Assembly: GCF_000711245.1 (NCBI RefSeq)
Contig: NZ_JOMH01000001.1
Coordinates: 2,102,830-2,166,829, forward strand
Direction: 5' to 3'
Origin: Polycyclovorans algicola TG408
Lineage (GTDB): Bacteria; Pseudomonadota; Gammaproteobacteria; Nevskiales; Nevskiaceae
Length of the DNA stretch: 64,000 bases
How positions within the stretch are numbered: position 1 is the stretch's first letter; each line of letters starts with the position of its first letter. Positions 36,116 to 46,728 of this stretch are shown here, piece by piece. Below the pieces are notes generated by a model. The model was not told the DNA's origin. It did no database searches and worked only from the letters and a program-made list of their open reading frames with translations. Position numbers and translations under genes: made by a program.

Positions 36116-36817
36116 ATGTTTAGAACCCGACTGCAGTCGCTGCTCAGACGTTGGTTCGTCGCCGGTCTGCTCGTGTGGCTGCCGTTGGGCGCAACCTTTC
36201 TGGTCGTGCGGGTGCTGGCAGGCGTGCTCGACACCAGCCTGATTCTGGTGCCCACCGACTGGCGGCCCGCGATTCCCGGCATCGGCATCGCGCTGTCGCT
36301 GTTGGTGATTTTGCTGACCGGTGCGCTGGCGGCCAATTTCATCGGCCGTCGTGCACTGGGATGGGGCGAGTCGCTGCTCAACCGCATCCCTTTGGTGCGT
36401 TCGGTCTACGGCGGCATCAAAAAGCTCACCGAGACGGTGTTCTCGGAAAACTCGACCGCTTTCCGCCAGCCGATTCTCATCCAGTACCCGCGCAAGGGCA
36501 TTTGGTCGATCGCCTTCGTGACCAGTGAACCCACGGGCGAGATCCAGGACAAAACCGAGCACACGGTGCTGACCTGTTTTGTGCCGACCACCCCCAACCC
36601 CACGTCCGGCTTCATCGTCATGGTGCCGAGGGCCGAAGTCACCTGGCTCGACATGACGGTTGAAGAGGCCATGCGCCTGATCATTTCGCTCGGTGTGGTC
36701 GCCCCGGACGTGATCGCCAAAAAGGACCCTCTGGCGGCCATTGACCCTGTGTCAACCGCGGAAGCGGCGCACACCGATGCCGACCGTGGCGGCACTGAAA
36801 GCGAGCGGCCGCGTTAA
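36116..36817 (+). CDS. DUF502 membrane protein
   Basis: A 233-residue DUF502 protein. It has two membrane segments at about 14-35 and 58-80, with the conserved GWLPLGATFLVV-like WLPLGATFLVVRVLAG and PLVRSVYGGIKKLTETV motifs. The cytoplasmic or periplasmic rest ends acidic. DUF502 sits between fmdB and aspS in many gamma- and betaproteobacteria; its role is not known. ATG 36116 follows a GTGAGG ribosome site; GTG 36107 is possible. Confidence 0.92.
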   Translation: MFRTRLQSLLRRWFVAGLLVWLPLGATFLVVRVLAGVLDTSLILVPTDWRPAIPGIGIALSLLVILLTGALAANFIGRRALGWGESLLNRIPLVRSVYGGIKKLTETVFSENSTAFRQPILIQYPRKGIWSIAFVTSEPTGEIQDKTEHTVLTCFVPTTPNPTSGFIVMVPRAEVTWLDMTVEEAMRLIISLGVVAPDVIAKKDPLAAIDPVSTAEAAHTDADRGGTESERPR

Positions 36818-36877
36818 ACTAGCGGGCTCACTGCGCCCATGCGCCCGTTTCTTCGTTTTCCGGTCCACCAGAACACC

Positions 36878-38680
36878 ATGCGCACTCATTACTGCGGCCA
36901 CGTGACGGCCGCGCTCGTCGATCAATCCGTGACCGTTTGCGGCTGGGTTCACCGTCGGCGGGACCATGGCGGCGTGATTTTTATCGACCTGCGTGACCGC
37001 GAGGGCCTGTTGCAGTGTGTGTTCGATCCCGACCGCGCCGACGTTTTTGCGCTCGCCGAGCGGCTGCGTTCCGAGTACGTCGTGAAAATCACGGGCCGCG
37101 TTCGGCGTCGTCCCGAGGGCACCAGCAACGCACTGCTCAGCAGTGGCGAGATCGAAATTCTCGGCACCGATCTGGTCGTTCTCAACAAGGCTGAGACCCC
37201 ACCGTTTCATCCCGACGACGAGACCGTGGGAGAAGACACGCGACTCAAGTACCGCTACATCGACCTGCGTCGCCCGCAGATGCAGCGCAACCTCAAGTTG
37301 CGGCACTCGGTGGTGCAGAAAATTCGCAGCTTCATGGACGAACAAGGCTTTCTCGATGTCGAGACGCCGATCCTGACGCGCGCCACGCCGGAAGGCGCCC
37401 GCGACTATCTGGTGCCGTCGCGCACCCATCCCGGACAGTTCTTCGCCCTGCCGCAGAGCCCGCAGTTGTTCAAGCAATTGCTGATGATGTCGGGCATCGA
37501 CCGCTACTACCAGATCGCCCGCTGCTTCCGCGACGAAGATCTGCGCGCCGACCGACAGCCCGAGTTCACCCAGCTCGACGTCGAGACCTCGTTCATGGAC
37601 ATGAACGCGATCATGGCGCTGATCGAGCGGCTGGTTGTCGAGCTTTGGCAGGACGTACTGAATGTCGACCTTGGCAAGTTGCCATTGATGTCGTACGGCG
37701 AAGCGATGGCGCGCTTTGGCTCGGACAAGCCCGATCTGCGCAACCCGCTGGAGCTGGTCGACATCAAGGATCTGGTCGCCGACGCCGAGTTCAAGGTGTT
37801 TGCCAACCCCGCCAACGACCCCAAGTGCCGGGTCACCGTGCTGCGGGTGCCCGGCGGTGGCGAGAAGTTGTCACGCGGCGAGATCGACAAGTACACGGCC
37901 TTCGTCGGCCTGTATGGCGCGCGTGGCCTGGCGTGGATCAAGGTCAACGACAAGGCCGCCGGCCGCGATGGCCTGCAGTCCCCCATCGTCAAGAATCTGT
38001 CCGACGCCGCGCTGGCCAGTATTCTTAGACGTAGCGGTGCGCAGAACGGCGACATTCTGTTCTTTGGGGCCGACAAGGCGCAGGTGGTCAGCGATGCGCT
38101 AGGCGCGCTGCGACTCAAGGTCGGCAACGACCTGAAAATCACCGAAAGCGGCTGGAAGGCGCTGTGGGTCGTCGACTGGCCGATGTTTGAATGGGACGAC
38201 CGCGACGGTGGGCGCTGGATCAGCCCCCACCATCCGTTCACCGCGCCCAAGGTGGACTCGGCTGACGATCTGCGGAACGCCCCCGGCGACGCGGTGTCGC
38301 AGGGCTACGACATCGTGGTCAACGGGGTGGAGCTGGGCGGCGGATCGGTGCGTATTCATCGTCCCGAGATTCAACAGGCGGTCTTCGAATTGCTGGGCAT
38401 CAGCGCCGACGAACAGCGCGAAAAGTTTGGCTTTTTGCTGGAGGCGCTGTCTTACGGCGCGCCGCCGCACGGCGGATTGGCCATCGGCATCGACCGGATG
38501 GTGATGCTAATGGCAGGCGGGCAGTCGATTCGGGACGTGATCGCCTTCCCCAAAACCCAGACCGCTCACTGTCCACTGACCCGCGCGCCCGGTGCCGTGG
38601 AATTTCAACAGTTGAGAGAATTGCAGATTCGCTCAACCGTCAAACGTGAAGGGGAGCATTCCCCCGGAGAAGCAAGCTGA
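36878..38680 (+). CDS. aspS: Aspartyl-tRNA synthetase
   Basis: A 600-residue bacterial AspRS. The anticodon-binding OB fold (residues 1-105) contains [24 protein letters not shown]. The class II core has [20 protein letters not shown], motif 2 [18 protein letters not shown] and motif 3 [13 protein letters not shown]. The bacterial GAD insertion lies at about 290-420. It charges tRNA-Asp. The longer frame from 36839 is unlikely since ATG 36878 gives the normal N-terminus MRTHYCGHV. Confidence 0.98.
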   Translation: MRTHYCGHVTAALVDQSVTVCGWVHRRRDHGGVIFIDLRDREGLLQCVFDPDRADVFALAERLRSEYVVKITGRVRRRPEGTSNALLSSGEIEILGTDLVVLNKAETPPFHPDDETVGEDTRLKYRYIDLRRPQMQRNLKLRHSVVQKIRSFMDEQGFLDVETPILTRATPEGARDYLVPSRTHPGQFFALPQSPQLFKQLLMMSGIDRYYQIARCFRDEDLRADRQPEFTQLDVETSFMDMNAIMALIERLVVELWQDVLNVDLGKLPLMSYGEAMARFGSDKPDLRNPLELVDIKDLVADAEFKVFANPANDPKCRVTVLRVPGGGEKLSRGEIDKYTAFVGLYGARGLAWIKVNDKAAGRDGLQSPIVKNLSDAALASILRRSGAQNGDILFFGADKAQVVSDALGALRLKVGNDLKITESGWKALWVVDWPMFEWDDRDGGRWISPHHPFTAPKVDSADDLRNAPGDAVSQGYDIVVNGVELGGGSVRIHRPEIQQAVFELLGISADEQREKFGFLLEALSYGAPPHGGLAIGIDRMVMLMAGGQSIRDVIAFPKTQTAHCPLTRAPGAVEFQQLRELQIRSTVKREGEHSPGEAS

Positions 38681-40137
38681 TGAAGGTTCAAGCTCGGCAG
38701 TACTTCAATACCTCAGCACTGCGGTTGATGGGCGCCGCCCTGGCCGCACTGGCGCTGGCCGCCTGCGATGTCGGCGAGGGCACACGGCCCATTTCGATGA
38801 CCTTGCTCGACGGTAATACCGGCCAGGACGAGATCATGCTCAATCAGTGTTTCGAGGGCTCGGTTGCCGCGGTGGTTGAATTTTCCAACGGGCAGGCTGC
38901 CAATTTTCTGCAGCAGGGCGGCTTTCCGCGGCCGGTGGAGCTGACCTCCAGTGACGAGTCCGTCGTTCGGGTCAGTGATGGCACATTGGAGGTGCCGCTG
39001 CTTGAAAATCAGGCCTATTTCCGCGGCGCGCTGATTCCCGTCGCGCCCGGTACCGCCACCATCACGGCGCGCTACTCCACGTTCGAAGAGCAGATCGAAG
39101 TCACCGTGCAGGTGCCCGAGAGCATCGAAATTCGTCCTGGCACGCAGACCGTGGCGCGCGGCGGATTTCAGGGTTTTGACGCGTTTGCCGTGTTGGACGG
39201 GGTCGAGCGGGGGGTGACGTCGCTGGTGGTCTGGTCGTTGGAAGATGCCAACGGCAATGAAGTGGACACCGAGCAGGCCGAAATTTCTGCCGACGGTCTG
39301 TTTGCTGGTCGCGAGGTGAGCGGCCCCTTCACCGTTAACGGGCGTTTGACGGCCTGCGCGACGCCTGATCTGCTGCCCCCCACGTTCGAGCCGGAGGATC
39401 TGCAGGCGCAGGTCAGCGTCAAGGAGCCCGAGTCACTCATCATCGAACGCCTCGGCGCGGAAGTTGACGACGAGGGCATGCCGCCGCCGCCGGTCGTTGC
39501 CGGGACTTTTCAATTATTCCGCGCGTTTGCAACCTTCGCCGATCCGGCCGATGGGCGTCACGATGTGTCACAGCAGGCGACCTTTGACGTCATCGAGCCC
39601 GGGTTGGGCGAAGATGAAGTTTCGACCAAGGCAGTCTTTCTGGCGTCTCTGGGAACCGGGTCATTGCAGGCCTTGTCACCAACCGACCCCGACAATCCCT
39701 TGCAGGTGCGGGCGCGCTTCGGCGACGAAGAGGCCGATGAAGAGCTGACCAGTAACTCGCTGCCGGTCGAAATTGTCGAGGCGACGCTCGAAGCCATTCG
39801 CATCAGCCCTGACGATGCAACGGTGGGGGGTGGGTTTGCCGAGAATTTCGTCGATTACCGCGTCGACGGCGACTACCGACTCGAGGATGAGTCAGTGTTG
39901 ACGCTCGACATCACCCGCCAGGTGACGCTCAGCAGCTCCGACACGGCCGTGGCGCAGGTGACGACCGGCGTCGACAGCCCCGGTCGTGTGATCGGAGTGG
40001 CCCTCGAGCCTGCCTGCGCGCGCATCACCGCCGAGATCTTGGCGGTGCCGGGGGTTGCCAGCAGCTTGCTGACGGACCAGACCCGGCTGTTCGTGATCGA
40101 CGACACCGTCGATTGCGAGCCGGAAGCAGCGCCCTGA
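38680..40137 (+). CDS. Lipoprotein with Ig-like domains
   Basis: A 485-residue exported lipoprotein. The lipobox is LALAAC at about residues 24-29, with Asp at +2 of the mature protein, which in E. coli would signal retention in the inner membrane. Ig-like (BIG2-type) segments can be recognised from VAPGTATITARYS, SADGLFAGREVS and VTLSSSDTAVAQVTTG. Many acidic residues. It starts inside the aspS stop (TGATG) and is read together with it, an unusual neighbour. Binding partner unknown. Confidence 0.82.
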   Translation: MKVQARQYFNTSALRLMGAALAALALAACDVGEGTRPISMTLLDGNTGQDEIMLNQCFEGSVAAVVEFSNGQAANFLQQGGFPRPVELTSSDESVVRVSDGTLEVPLLENQAYFRGALIPVAPGTATITARYSTFEEQIEVTVQVPESIEIRPGTQTVARGGFQGFDAFAVLDGVERGVTSLVVWSLEDANGNEVDTEQAEISADGLFAGREVSGPFTVNGRLTACATPDLLPPTFEPEDLQAQVSVKEPESLIIERLGAEVDDEGMPPPPVVAGTFQLFRAFATFADPADGRHDVSQQATFDVIEPGLGEDEVSTKAVFLASLGTGSLQALSPTDPDNPLQVRARFGDEEADEELTSNSLPVEIVEATLEAIRISPDDATVGGGFAENFVDYRVDGDYRLEDESVLTLDITRQVTLSSSDTAVAQVTTGVDSPGRVIGVALEPACARITAEILAVPGVASSLLTDQTRLFVIDDTVDCEPEAAP

Positions 40138-40165
40138 CGTCACTGTTGTTACCGGAGGTCCTCTG

Positions 40166-41263
40166 ATGGCCGCACAACTGAAACTCGACGCCTTCAACTT
40201 GATGGAGGACGGTGTCTGTGACGCGCGGATTCGCGCCGCCAAGGCCATCCTCGGGGATCGGCTGTGCATCCTCGGCCACCACTATCAGCGCGACGAGGTG
40301 TTTCAGCACGCCGATTTCACCGGCGATTCCTTGAAACTGTCACGGCTGGCCGCCGAAACCACCGCCGAGTACATCGTTTTCTGCGGCGTGCATTTCATGG
40401 CCGAGGTCGCCGACATCGTCACCGGCGGCACGCGCAACGTGATCCTTCCCGATCTCGCGGCAGGCTGTTCGATGGCTGACATGGCCAACCTGATCAAGGT
40501 GCGCCGCTGCTGGAAAGAGTTGTCTGAGGTGTTTGACCCGGACACCACCGTGACCCCGGTGACCTACATCAATTCGGCCGCCGACCTCAAAGGCTTTTGC
40601 GGCGAGCACGGCGGCATTGTCTGCACCAGCTCCAACGCCCGTGCGGTGCTGGAGTGGAGCTTTGCGCGCCGCGAAAAGGTGCTGTTCTTCCCCGACCAGC
40701 ATCTGGGCCGCAACACGGCGGTGACCATGGGGATCGGTCTGGATGAAATGGTGGTCTGGGATTTCACCAAGCCCATGGGCGGCGCCACGGTCGAGCAACT
40801 GAAGCGCGCCAAGCTGATTCTGTGGAAGGGGTTCTGTTCGGTGCACCAGATGTTCAAGCCCGAGCACATCGACGCGTTTCGCGCCCGTGTGCCCGGCGGT
40901 AAGGTCATTAGCCACCCCGAAAATTCCTATGAGGTGTGCCAACAGTCGGACGAGATTGGCAGCACCGAAGCCATCTTGCGAACGGTTCGCGCCTCGGCGC
41001 CGGGGACGCATTGGCTGGTGGGGACCGAGCTGAATCTGGTGAACCGCCTTGCCGACGAGATGCGCCCCAAGGGTGTGACCGTCGAGTTCATGAGCTCGAC
41101 CATCTGCATGTGCTCGACCATGTTTCGCACCGACCCGCAGCACCTGGCCTGGGTGCTCGACAACCTTGTCAGCGACCAGGTCGTCAACCGCATCCGCGTA
41201 CCCGGGGTGGTGGCCCAGCCCGCCCGCCTCGCGCTGGACCTGATGCTTGAAGTGGTTGACTGA
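40166..41263 (+). CDS. nadA: Quinolinate synthase A
   Basis: A 365-residue NadA. Family blocks are LGHHYQRDEVFQHADFTGDS near the start and the three 4Fe-4S Cys in LAAGCSMADMA, WKGFCSVHQMF and TICMCSTMFR. The enzyme condenses iminoaspartate with dihydroxyacetone phosphate to quinolinate. It is preceded by a good GGAGG ribosome site. Together with NadC (27140-28000) it covers two steps of de novo NAD synthesis; nadB is not in the window. Confidence 0.96.
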   Translation: MAAQLKLDAFNLMEDGVCDARIRAAKAILGDRLCILGHHYQRDEVFQHADFTGDSLKLSRLAAETTAEYIVFCGVHFMAEVADIVTGGTRNVILPDLAAGCSMADMANLIKVRRCWKELSEVFDPDTTVTPVTYINSAADLKGFCGEHGGIVCTSSNARAVLEWSFARREKVLFFPDQHLGRNTAVTMGIGLDEMVVWDFTKPMGGATVEQLKRAKLILWKGFCSVHQMFKPEHIDAFRARVPGGKVISHPENSYEVCQQSDEIGSTEAILRTVRASAPGTHWLVGTELNLVNRLADEMRPKGVTVEFMSSTICMCSTMFRTDPQHLAWVLDNLVSDQVVNRIRVPGVVAQPARLALDLMLEVVD

Positions 41264-41321
41264 ATCAACGGCGTGGCTGGTGACCGGCGACGCATCCCCT
41301 GCGTCCGGCGCGGCACGATAC

Positions 41322-41349
41322 GAGTCACGAATCACTCATCACAAATCAC
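41322..41349. repeat. Four tandem heptamers (NNRTCAC) before glyA
   Basis: GAGTCAC, GAATCAC, TCATCAC and AAATCAC follow each other without gaps from 41322 to 41349, ending 12 bases before the glyA start. The array is too short to be a known family. It may bind a regulator or be a slippage-derived variable repeat. Confidence 0.5.
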
Positions 41350-41361
41350 GGTAAAAACGAC

Positions 41362-42645
41362 ATGTTCATCAACGCTCCCTCTATCACTCAAGCCGATCCC
41401 GAACTCGCCGCTGCACTGTCGGCCGAGGCTGCACGGCAGGAAATTCACATCGAGCTGATCGCCTCCGAGAACTACGCCAGCCCGGCGGTCATGGAAGCCC
41501 AGGGCGGCGTGCTGACCAACAAGTACGCCGAGGGTTACCCCGGGAAGCGCTACTACGGCGGCTGCGAACATGTTGACGTTGCCGAACTGCTGGCCATTGA
41601 TCGCCTCAAGCAGCTGTTTGATTGCGACTACGCCAACGTGCAGCCGCACTCGGGCGCGCAGGCCAACGCGGCGGTGTTTCTCAGTCTGGTCAAACCCGGC
41701 GATGTGGTCATGGGCATGAACCTCGCCCAGGGCGGTCACCTGACGCACGGTCACCCGGCCAATTTTTCGGGTAAGCAGTACCAGATCGTGCCCTACGGCA
41801 TCGACACCGAGACCGGCCTGATCAATTACGACGAGATGGAGCGGCTCGCCCTCGAGCACAAACCCAAGCTGTTGATTGGCGGGTTCTCGGCCTATTCGCG
41901 TGTCAAGGACTGGGCACGGATGCGGCAGATCGCCGACAAGGTGGGCGCCTGGTTCTGGGTCGACATGGCGCACATCGCCGGGTTGGTTGCGGCGGGTGAA
42001 TATCCCAGCCCGTTGCCGCACGCCCATGTGGTTACCTCGACCACGCACAAGACGCTACGCGGTCCACGCGGCGGCATCATTCTCAGCAAGGGCCAGAGTG
42101 ACGACTTCAACAAGAAGCTCAACTCTGCCGTGTTTCCCGGCATTCAGGGCGGCCCGTTGATGCACGTCATTGCGGCCAAGGCGGTGGCCTTCCGTGAAGC
42201 GCTGGCACCGGAGTTCAAGACCTACCAGAAGCAGGTTGTCGCCAACGCCCGCGCCATGGCGCAGGTCTTCCTCGACCGACACTACAAGGTCGTGTCGGGC
42301 GGCACCGACAACCATTTGTTCCTGCTTGATCTGGTCGCCAAGGACGTCACCGGCAAAGATGCCGAGGCCGCGCTCGGCCAGGCGCACATCACCGTCAACA
42401 AGAATTCGGTGCCCAACGACCCGCGCTCGGCATTCGTGACCTCGGGTCTTCGTATCGGCTCGCCAGCGTCGACGACGCGCGGCTTCAAGGAAGCCGAAAT
42501 GGCCCAGGTTGCGACCTGGATAGCCGACATTGTCGACGCGCTCGCGGCAGGCAACGCCGATGCCGTGACGGCGCGCGTGCGCGGCGAGGTCGAAGGACTG
42601 TGTGGCCGCTTCCCGGTTTATCGGGCGCTGGCAAAAGCGGCCTGA
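41362..42645 (+). CDS. glyA: Serine hydroxymethyltransferase
   Basis: A 427-residue SHMT. It shows [39 protein letters not shown], the PLP-binding Lys in [15 protein letters not shown], and [18 protein letters not shown] near the end. It interconverts serine and glycine with tetrahydrofolate and feeds one-carbon units. It begins the run of nrdR and riboflavin genes, with 116 bases before nrdR. Confidence 0.97.
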   Translation: MFINAPSITQADPELAAALSAEAARQEIHIELIASENYASPAVMEAQGGVLTNKYAEGYPGKRYYGGCEHVDVAELLAIDRLKQLFDCDYANVQPHSGAQANAAVFLSLVKPGDVVMGMNLAQGGHLTHGHPANFSGKQYQIVPYGIDTETGLINYDEMERLALEHKPKLLIGGFSAYSRVKDWARMRQIADKVGAWFWVDMAHIAGLVAAGEYPSPLPHAHVVTSTTHKTLRGPRGGIILSKGQSDDFNKKLNSAVFPGIQGGPLMHVIAAKAVAFREALAPEFKTYQKQVVANARAMAQVFLDRHYKVVSGGTDNHLFLLDLVAKDVTGKDAEAALGQAHITVNKNSVPNDPRSAFVTSGLRIGSPASTTRGFKEAEMAQVATWIADIVDALAAGNADAVTARVRGEVEGLCGRFPVYRALAKAA

Positions 42646-42761
42646 CCGGGTTCAGGACGCGAGTGTCGGGCATGGCGCATGACCCATCACCCTGGTCGCC
42701 GGACGGGGCAGTCATCGACGCCGACGCCCGATGCTGTCGCGCCGGTTCCGGCACTTAAGTC

Positions 42762-43328
42762 ATGCAATGTCCGTTCTGCAAAGCGGCCGACACCCGGGTC
42801 GTCGACTCGCGTCTGGCCGAAGATGGCACGCAGGTGCGTCGCCGTCGTGGCTGTGAGGCCTGCGACGCGCGCTTCACCACCTTCGAGCGCGCCGAATTGC
42901 CGGTCCCGTTGATCAAGAAACGCAGCGGTCGTGCCGAAGCGTTTGACGAGGCCAAGTTGCGGCGCGGTATTGGCAGTGCGGTCTACAAGCGCCCGGTGCG
43001 TACCGAAGATGTCGAGCACGCCATCGACCGACTGCTCAACCGGCTGCGCACCTCCAAGGACCGCGAAGTGGAGTCCGGGCATTTGGGCGAATGGGTGATG
43101 TCCGAACTGCGCGACCTAGACCATGTCGCCTACGTTCGCTTTGCGTCGATCTACCGCCGCTTCGAAGACGTCAACGCCTTCCGCGACGAGATCGAGCGGC
43201 TGCAACGCCTGCCGACACCCGAGCAGCGACGCCAGCAACTGCCGTTGATTGTCGCGGAGCCCTCCGGTCGCGCTGACCGGCCGATCAAGGCCGATGACGT
43301 CACCGGCACGGTGGACCCGAAGGCGTGA
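42762..43328 (+). CDS. nrdR: NrdR repressor with long C-terminal tail
   Basis: A 188-residue NrdR. The zinc ribbon ([17 protein letters not shown] ... [13 protein letters not shown]) is followed by the ATP-cone (about 49-139). NrdR represses ribonucleotide reductase genes in an ATP/dATP-dependent way. Usual length is about 150; here about 35 extra residues (from [10 protein letters not shown]) form a polar tail of unknown use. The stop overlaps the ribD start. The order nrdR-ribD is typical of gammaproteobacteria. Confidence 0.96.
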   Translation: MQCPFCKAADTRVVDSRLAEDGTQVRRRRGCEACDARFTTFERAELPVPLIKKRSGRAEAFDEAKLRRGIGSAVYKRPVRTEDVEHAIDRLLNRLRTSKDREVESGHLGEWVMSELRDLDHVAYVRFASIYRRFEDVNAFRDEIERLQRLPTPEQRRQQLPLIVAEPSGRADRPIKADDVTGTVDPKA

Positions 43329-44401
43329 CCGACGTTGACCTTGGTTGGATGCAGCGTGCGCTGACCCTGGCGCGGCAAGGCTTGTGCAGCACCCAGCCCA
43401 ATCCGCGGGTCGGTTGTGTGGTGGTGCGCGATGGTCACCTGGTCGGCGAGGGCGCGCACCTGAAGGCCGGCGAGCCGCATGCCGAAATCCACGCCCTGCG
43501 CGCCGCTGGCGACACGGCGCGAGGCGCCACCGCCTACGTCACGTTGGAACCCTGCAACCACACCGGCAAGACGCCGCCTTGTGTCGAAGCGCTGATTGCG
43601 GCCGGCGTCAGCCGGGTCGTGTTTGCGGTCGAAGACCCCAACCCCCAGGTCGCAGGGCAGGGCGCCGCCCGCCTGCGCGCGGCGGGTATCGAGGCGCAAG
43701 GCGGGGTATTGGCGGCCGAGGCCGAGGCCTTGAATCGGGGTTTTTTCAAGCGCATGCGCCAGGGTGTGCCGTGGCTGACCGTCAAGCTTGCCGCCAGCGT
43801 TGATGGCCGCACTGCGATGGCCAACGGCCAATCGCAGTGGATCACTGGCGAGGCAGCCCGTGTGGATGTGCATCGTCTTCGCGCTGAGGCCGGCGCGGTC
43901 ATGGTTGGCGCCGGCACGGTGCTGGCGGACGACCCGGCGCTGACAGTGCGACATCTGAGCGCGCCACGCGTGCCCGACCGTATCGTCTGGGACGGTCGGG
44001 CGCGTTGCCCCGCCACCGCCAAGGTCTGGGCCGAGGACGGTGCGCGCCGCGTCTGGCTGACTGCCGCGGCGGTGTCGACGCCGCCCGGCGTGCGCAACCT
44101 CGTCATCGCAAAAGGCGCCGGCGGCGCGCTGGACCCGCAGGCGGTGATGGCGCAGTTGGGCGCTTTAGCGATCAACGAGGTGCTGGTCGAGGCCGGTGCC
44201 TCGCTCGCCGGGGCGCTGATTCAGTCCGGCGTGGTCGACGAGCTGATCATTTATCTGGCGCCGCGCCTGCTGGGCGACGAGGCCCGGCCGCTGGCGCACC
44301 TGCCGGGCTTGCAATCATTGGCCGGCTGTCCGCAGTTCCGCTTTGTCGAAGTCAGCCCGGTGGGTGACGACCTGCGCCTGCACCTTCAATCCAAACACTG
44401 A
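43325..44401 (+). CDS. ribD: Riboflavin deaminase/reductase
   Basis: A 358-residue bifunctional RibD starting at GTG 43325 (overlapping nrdR). The deaminase domain has the zinc set HAEIHAL and [11 protein letters not shown]. The reductase domain (from about 145) has [16 protein letters not shown] and [15 protein letters not shown]. It performs the second and third steps of riboflavin synthesis from GTP product. Confidence 0.97.
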   Translation: MTDVDLGWMQRALTLARQGLCSTQPNPRVGCVVVRDGHLVGEGAHLKAGEPHAEIHALRAAGDTARGATAYVTLEPCNHTGKTPPCVEALIAAGVSRVVFAVEDPNPQVAGQGAARLRAAGIEAQGGVLAAEAEALNRGFFKRMRQGVPWLTVKLAASVDGRTAMANGQSQWITGEAARVDVHRLRAEAGAVMVGAGTVLADDPALTVRHLSAPRVPDRIVWDGRARCPATAKVWAEDGARRVWLTAAAVSTPPGVRNLVIAKGAGGALDPQAVMAQLGALAINEVLVEAGASLAGALIQSGVVDELIIYLAPRLLGDEARPLAHLPGLQSLAGCPQFRFVEVSPVGDDLRLHLQSKH

Positions 44402-44414
44402 CCGAGTCGATCTT

Positions 44415-45014
44415 ATGTTTACCGGCATCATCGAAGCCCTGGGCACCATCGCCGCCATCGAAACCGAGAGCGGTGACAAGCGCATGACCTTTGCCGCGCC
44501 CGGGTATCTGCACGGCGTGGCGCTGGGGGACAGCATCGCGGTTAACGGTGTGTGCCTCACCGCCACGTCGATGACTGACGACAGCTTCAGTGCCGATCTG
44601 TCGGTGGAAACCCTCACCGCCACCAGCGCCGCCGGGTGGCAGGTGGGTGACCGGGTCAATCTCGAAAAGGCCTTGACCATGGGCAAGCCGCTGGGCGGGC
44701 ACTGGGTGTCGGGTCATGTCGATGGCCTCGCCATCTTGGTGAGTTGCCTCGAAGAGGCGCGCTCCTGGCGGCTGCAATTTGAGGTCCCCGAGGCGCTGGC
44801 CCCCTACATTGCCCGCAAGGGTTCGGTGACGCTTGATGGCATCAGTCTCACCGTCAATGAAGTGGAAGGCCGTCGTTTTGGCGTCAATATCATCCCGCAA
44901 ACCTGGACTCACACCACCCTGGGGCAACGCGTCCCGGGCGACTCCGTTAACCTAGAAGTCGATCTGATGGCGCGCTATCTGGAGCGCCTGATGACCGCCC
45001 GGAACCCCGCATGA
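44415..45014 (+). CDS. ribE: Riboflavin synthase alpha chain
   Basis: A 199-residue riboflavin synthase. The two tandem lumazine-binding repeats start with [12 protein letters not shown] and [10 protein letters not shown], each with [12 protein letters not shown]-type motifs. It dismutates two lumazines to riboflavin. ATG 44415 is the family start. It overlaps the next gene by four bases. Confidence 0.96.
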   Translation: MFTGIIEALGTIAAIETESGDKRMTFAAPGYLHGVALGDSIAVNGVCLTATSMTDDSFSADLSVETLTATSAAGWQVGDRVNLEKALTMGKPLGGHWVSGHVDGLAILVSCLEEARSWRLQFEVPEALAPYIARKGSVTLDGISLTVNEVEGRRFGVNIIPQTWTHTTLGQRVPGDSVNLEVDLMARYLERLMTARNPA

Positions 45015-46147
45015 ACACCGCTACCGCCCCTGCTACGCCGTTTAATACTCCCGCCGAGCTGATCGAAGCGCTCAAGGCCGGCCGCATGGTCATTCTCATG
45101 GATGACGAAGACCGCGAAAACGAAGGCGATCTGGTCATGGCCGCCGACGCGGTGCGCGCCGAAGACATCAACTTCATGGCGCGTTTCGGTCGCGGCCTGA
45201 TTTGCCTCACGCTGACGCAGGAAAAATGCCGGTCGCTGCGCCTGCCGCTGATGGTCAACGACAACACCAGCCCGTTTTCGACCAATTTCACCGTGTCGAT
45301 TGAAGCCGCCGAGGGCGTCACCACTGGTATTTCGGCGCACGACCGCGCCAAGACCGTGCAGGCCGCGGTAAAGCCCGACGCGCGCCCTGAAGACCTGATC
45401 CAGCCCGGACATATTTTTCCGCTGATGGCCCAGCCCGGCGGCGTGCTGACCCGCGCCGGCCACACCGAGGCGGGCTGCGACCTGGCGCGTCTTGCCGGGC
45501 GGACGCCGGCGGCGGTCATCGTCGAAATTCTCAACGAGGACGGCACCATGGCGCGCCGGCCCGACCTTGAGCGATTCGCCAAGACCCATGACCTGAAGAT
45601 CGGCACCATCGCCGATCTGATTCGCTACCGGCTGGACAACGAACACAGTGTCGAGCGGGTTGCCGAGACCCAGGTCGACACCGAGTTCGGATCATTTCAT
45701 CTGGTCACTTATCAGGACACCGTCGACAACACCATTCACCTGGCGCTGGTAAAAGGCGCGCCCAGCGGCGACAAGCCGACCCTGGTTCGCGTGCACTTGC
45801 GCAACACGCTGTCGGACATGATCAACGTGCGCAGCGAGCATTTTGGTTGGCCCCTGCGCTCGGCGATGCGACGCGTGGCCGAGGAGGGCGAGGGCATTAT
45901 CGTGGTGTTGCGCAAGCCGGTCAGCGCGCGCGAACTCGTCGGGCAAATCGTCGCCCTGAACAAGGCGCAGGTCGACGAGCATCACTCGGTCGCTGACCAG
46001 ACGCAGGTGCTGCGCACTTACGGTATCGGTGCGCAGATTCTGTCTGATCTCGGGGTGCGGCAAATGCGCGTACTCTCTGCGCCAAAGCGACTCCAGGGGC
46101 TCTCAGGCTTCAACCTTGAAGTCGTCGAATACGTCACCTGCGACTGA
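45011..46147 (+). CDS. ribB: RibBX: DHBP synthase with degenerate GTP cyclohydrolase II domain
   Basis: A 378-residue protein. Residues 1-205 are a normal 3,4-dihydroxy-2-butanone-4-phosphate synthase with [16 protein letters not shown] and [13 protein letters not shown]. The C-terminal half is GTP cyclohydrolase II-like in fold, but the three zinc Cys of RibA are absent, and the region reads [20 protein letters not shown] instead. This is the RibBX type seen in proteobacteria, whose X domain lacks cyclohydrolase activity. A separate ribA elsewhere in the genome is therefore expected. Confidence 0.93.
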   Translation: MNTATAPATPFNTPAELIEALKAGRMVILMDDEDRENEGDLVMAADAVRAEDINFMARFGRGLICLTLTQEKCRSLRLPLMVNDNTSPFSTNFTVSIEAAEGVTTGISAHDRAKTVQAAVKPDARPEDLIQPGHIFPLMAQPGGVLTRAGHTEAGCDLARLAGRTPAAVIVEILNEDGTMARRPDLERFAKTHDLKIGTIADLIRYRLDNEHSVERVAETQVDTEFGSFHLVTYQDTVDNTIHLALVKGAPSGDKPTLVRVHLRNTLSDMINVRSEHFGWPLRSAMRRVAEEGEGIIVVLRKPVSARELVGQIVALNKAQVDEHHSVADQTQVLRTYGIGAQILSDLGVRQMRVLSAPKRLQGLSGFNLEVVEYVTCD

Positions 46148-46242
46148 GGAAGTGCTGAGTCGATCGTCGCGAGCGCAGCCGATTGATCAGTAGTTCCCCA
46201 AAGAATTTTTCGGCCGCTCACCCGCGCCATTGGAGCCTCACC

Positions 46243-46728
46243 ATGTTGAAATCCGGATACGACGCACCCGCAAGCCCCAAAGAAGGCGAATTTGATGACG
46301 TGCAGATCGCGTTGGTGGCGACGCGCTGGAATGTCGAAATTGTCGATGCCCTGGTCGAAGGCGCCCGCGAATGCCTGCTGGAGTGGGGTGTGGCCCCCGA
46401 GAGCATCGTCGAACATCGCGTGCCGGGGGCCTTTGAGCTGCCGCTGGCGGCGTCCCTGATTGCTGAATCGGACGACTTCGATGGCATTGTGGTGCTGGGC
46501 GCGGTGATTCGCGGCGACACGCCGCATTTCGAGTTTGTTGCAGGCGAATGCGCGCGCGGTCTGATGAGCGTGCAGATCGAAGAACAATTGCCGATTGGCT
46601 TTGGCGTGCTCACGGTCAACTCAGCCGAGCAGGCGCTGGAGCGCAGCCAGCCCGGCCCTGACAACAAGGGCTATGAAGCGGCCGCGGCAGTGCTGGAGAT
46701 GGTGCGACTGGCGCGGGACGTGCTGTGA
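46243..46728 (+). CDS. ribH: Lumazine synthase
   Basis: A 161-residue RibH. Conserved elements are VATRWNVEIVDALVEGA, HRVPGAFELPLAA and GAVIRGDTPHFEFVAGE with the catalytic His. It makes lumazine from DHBP and the RibD product. Start ATG 46243 matches the family; the 95 bases before it hold no gene. It overlaps nusB (GTGA). Confidence 0.97.
   Translation: MLKSGYDAPASPKEGEFDDVQIALVATRWNVEIVDALVEGARECLLEWGVAPESIVEHRVPGAFELPLAASLIAESDDFDGIVVLGAVIRGDTPHFEFVAGECARGLMSVQIEEQLPIGFGVLTVNSAEQALERSQPGPDNKGYEAAAAVLEMVRLARDVL

Noticed and set aside
41322-41349. A CRISPR array
   Set aside because: The units are seven bases without spacers; no repeat-spacer structure or cas gene is present anywhere in the window.
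43325-46728. An FMN riboswitch in the riboflavin genes
   Set aside because: The rib genes are inside an operon that begins with nrdR, and I found no RFN-element sequence before ribB or ribH.
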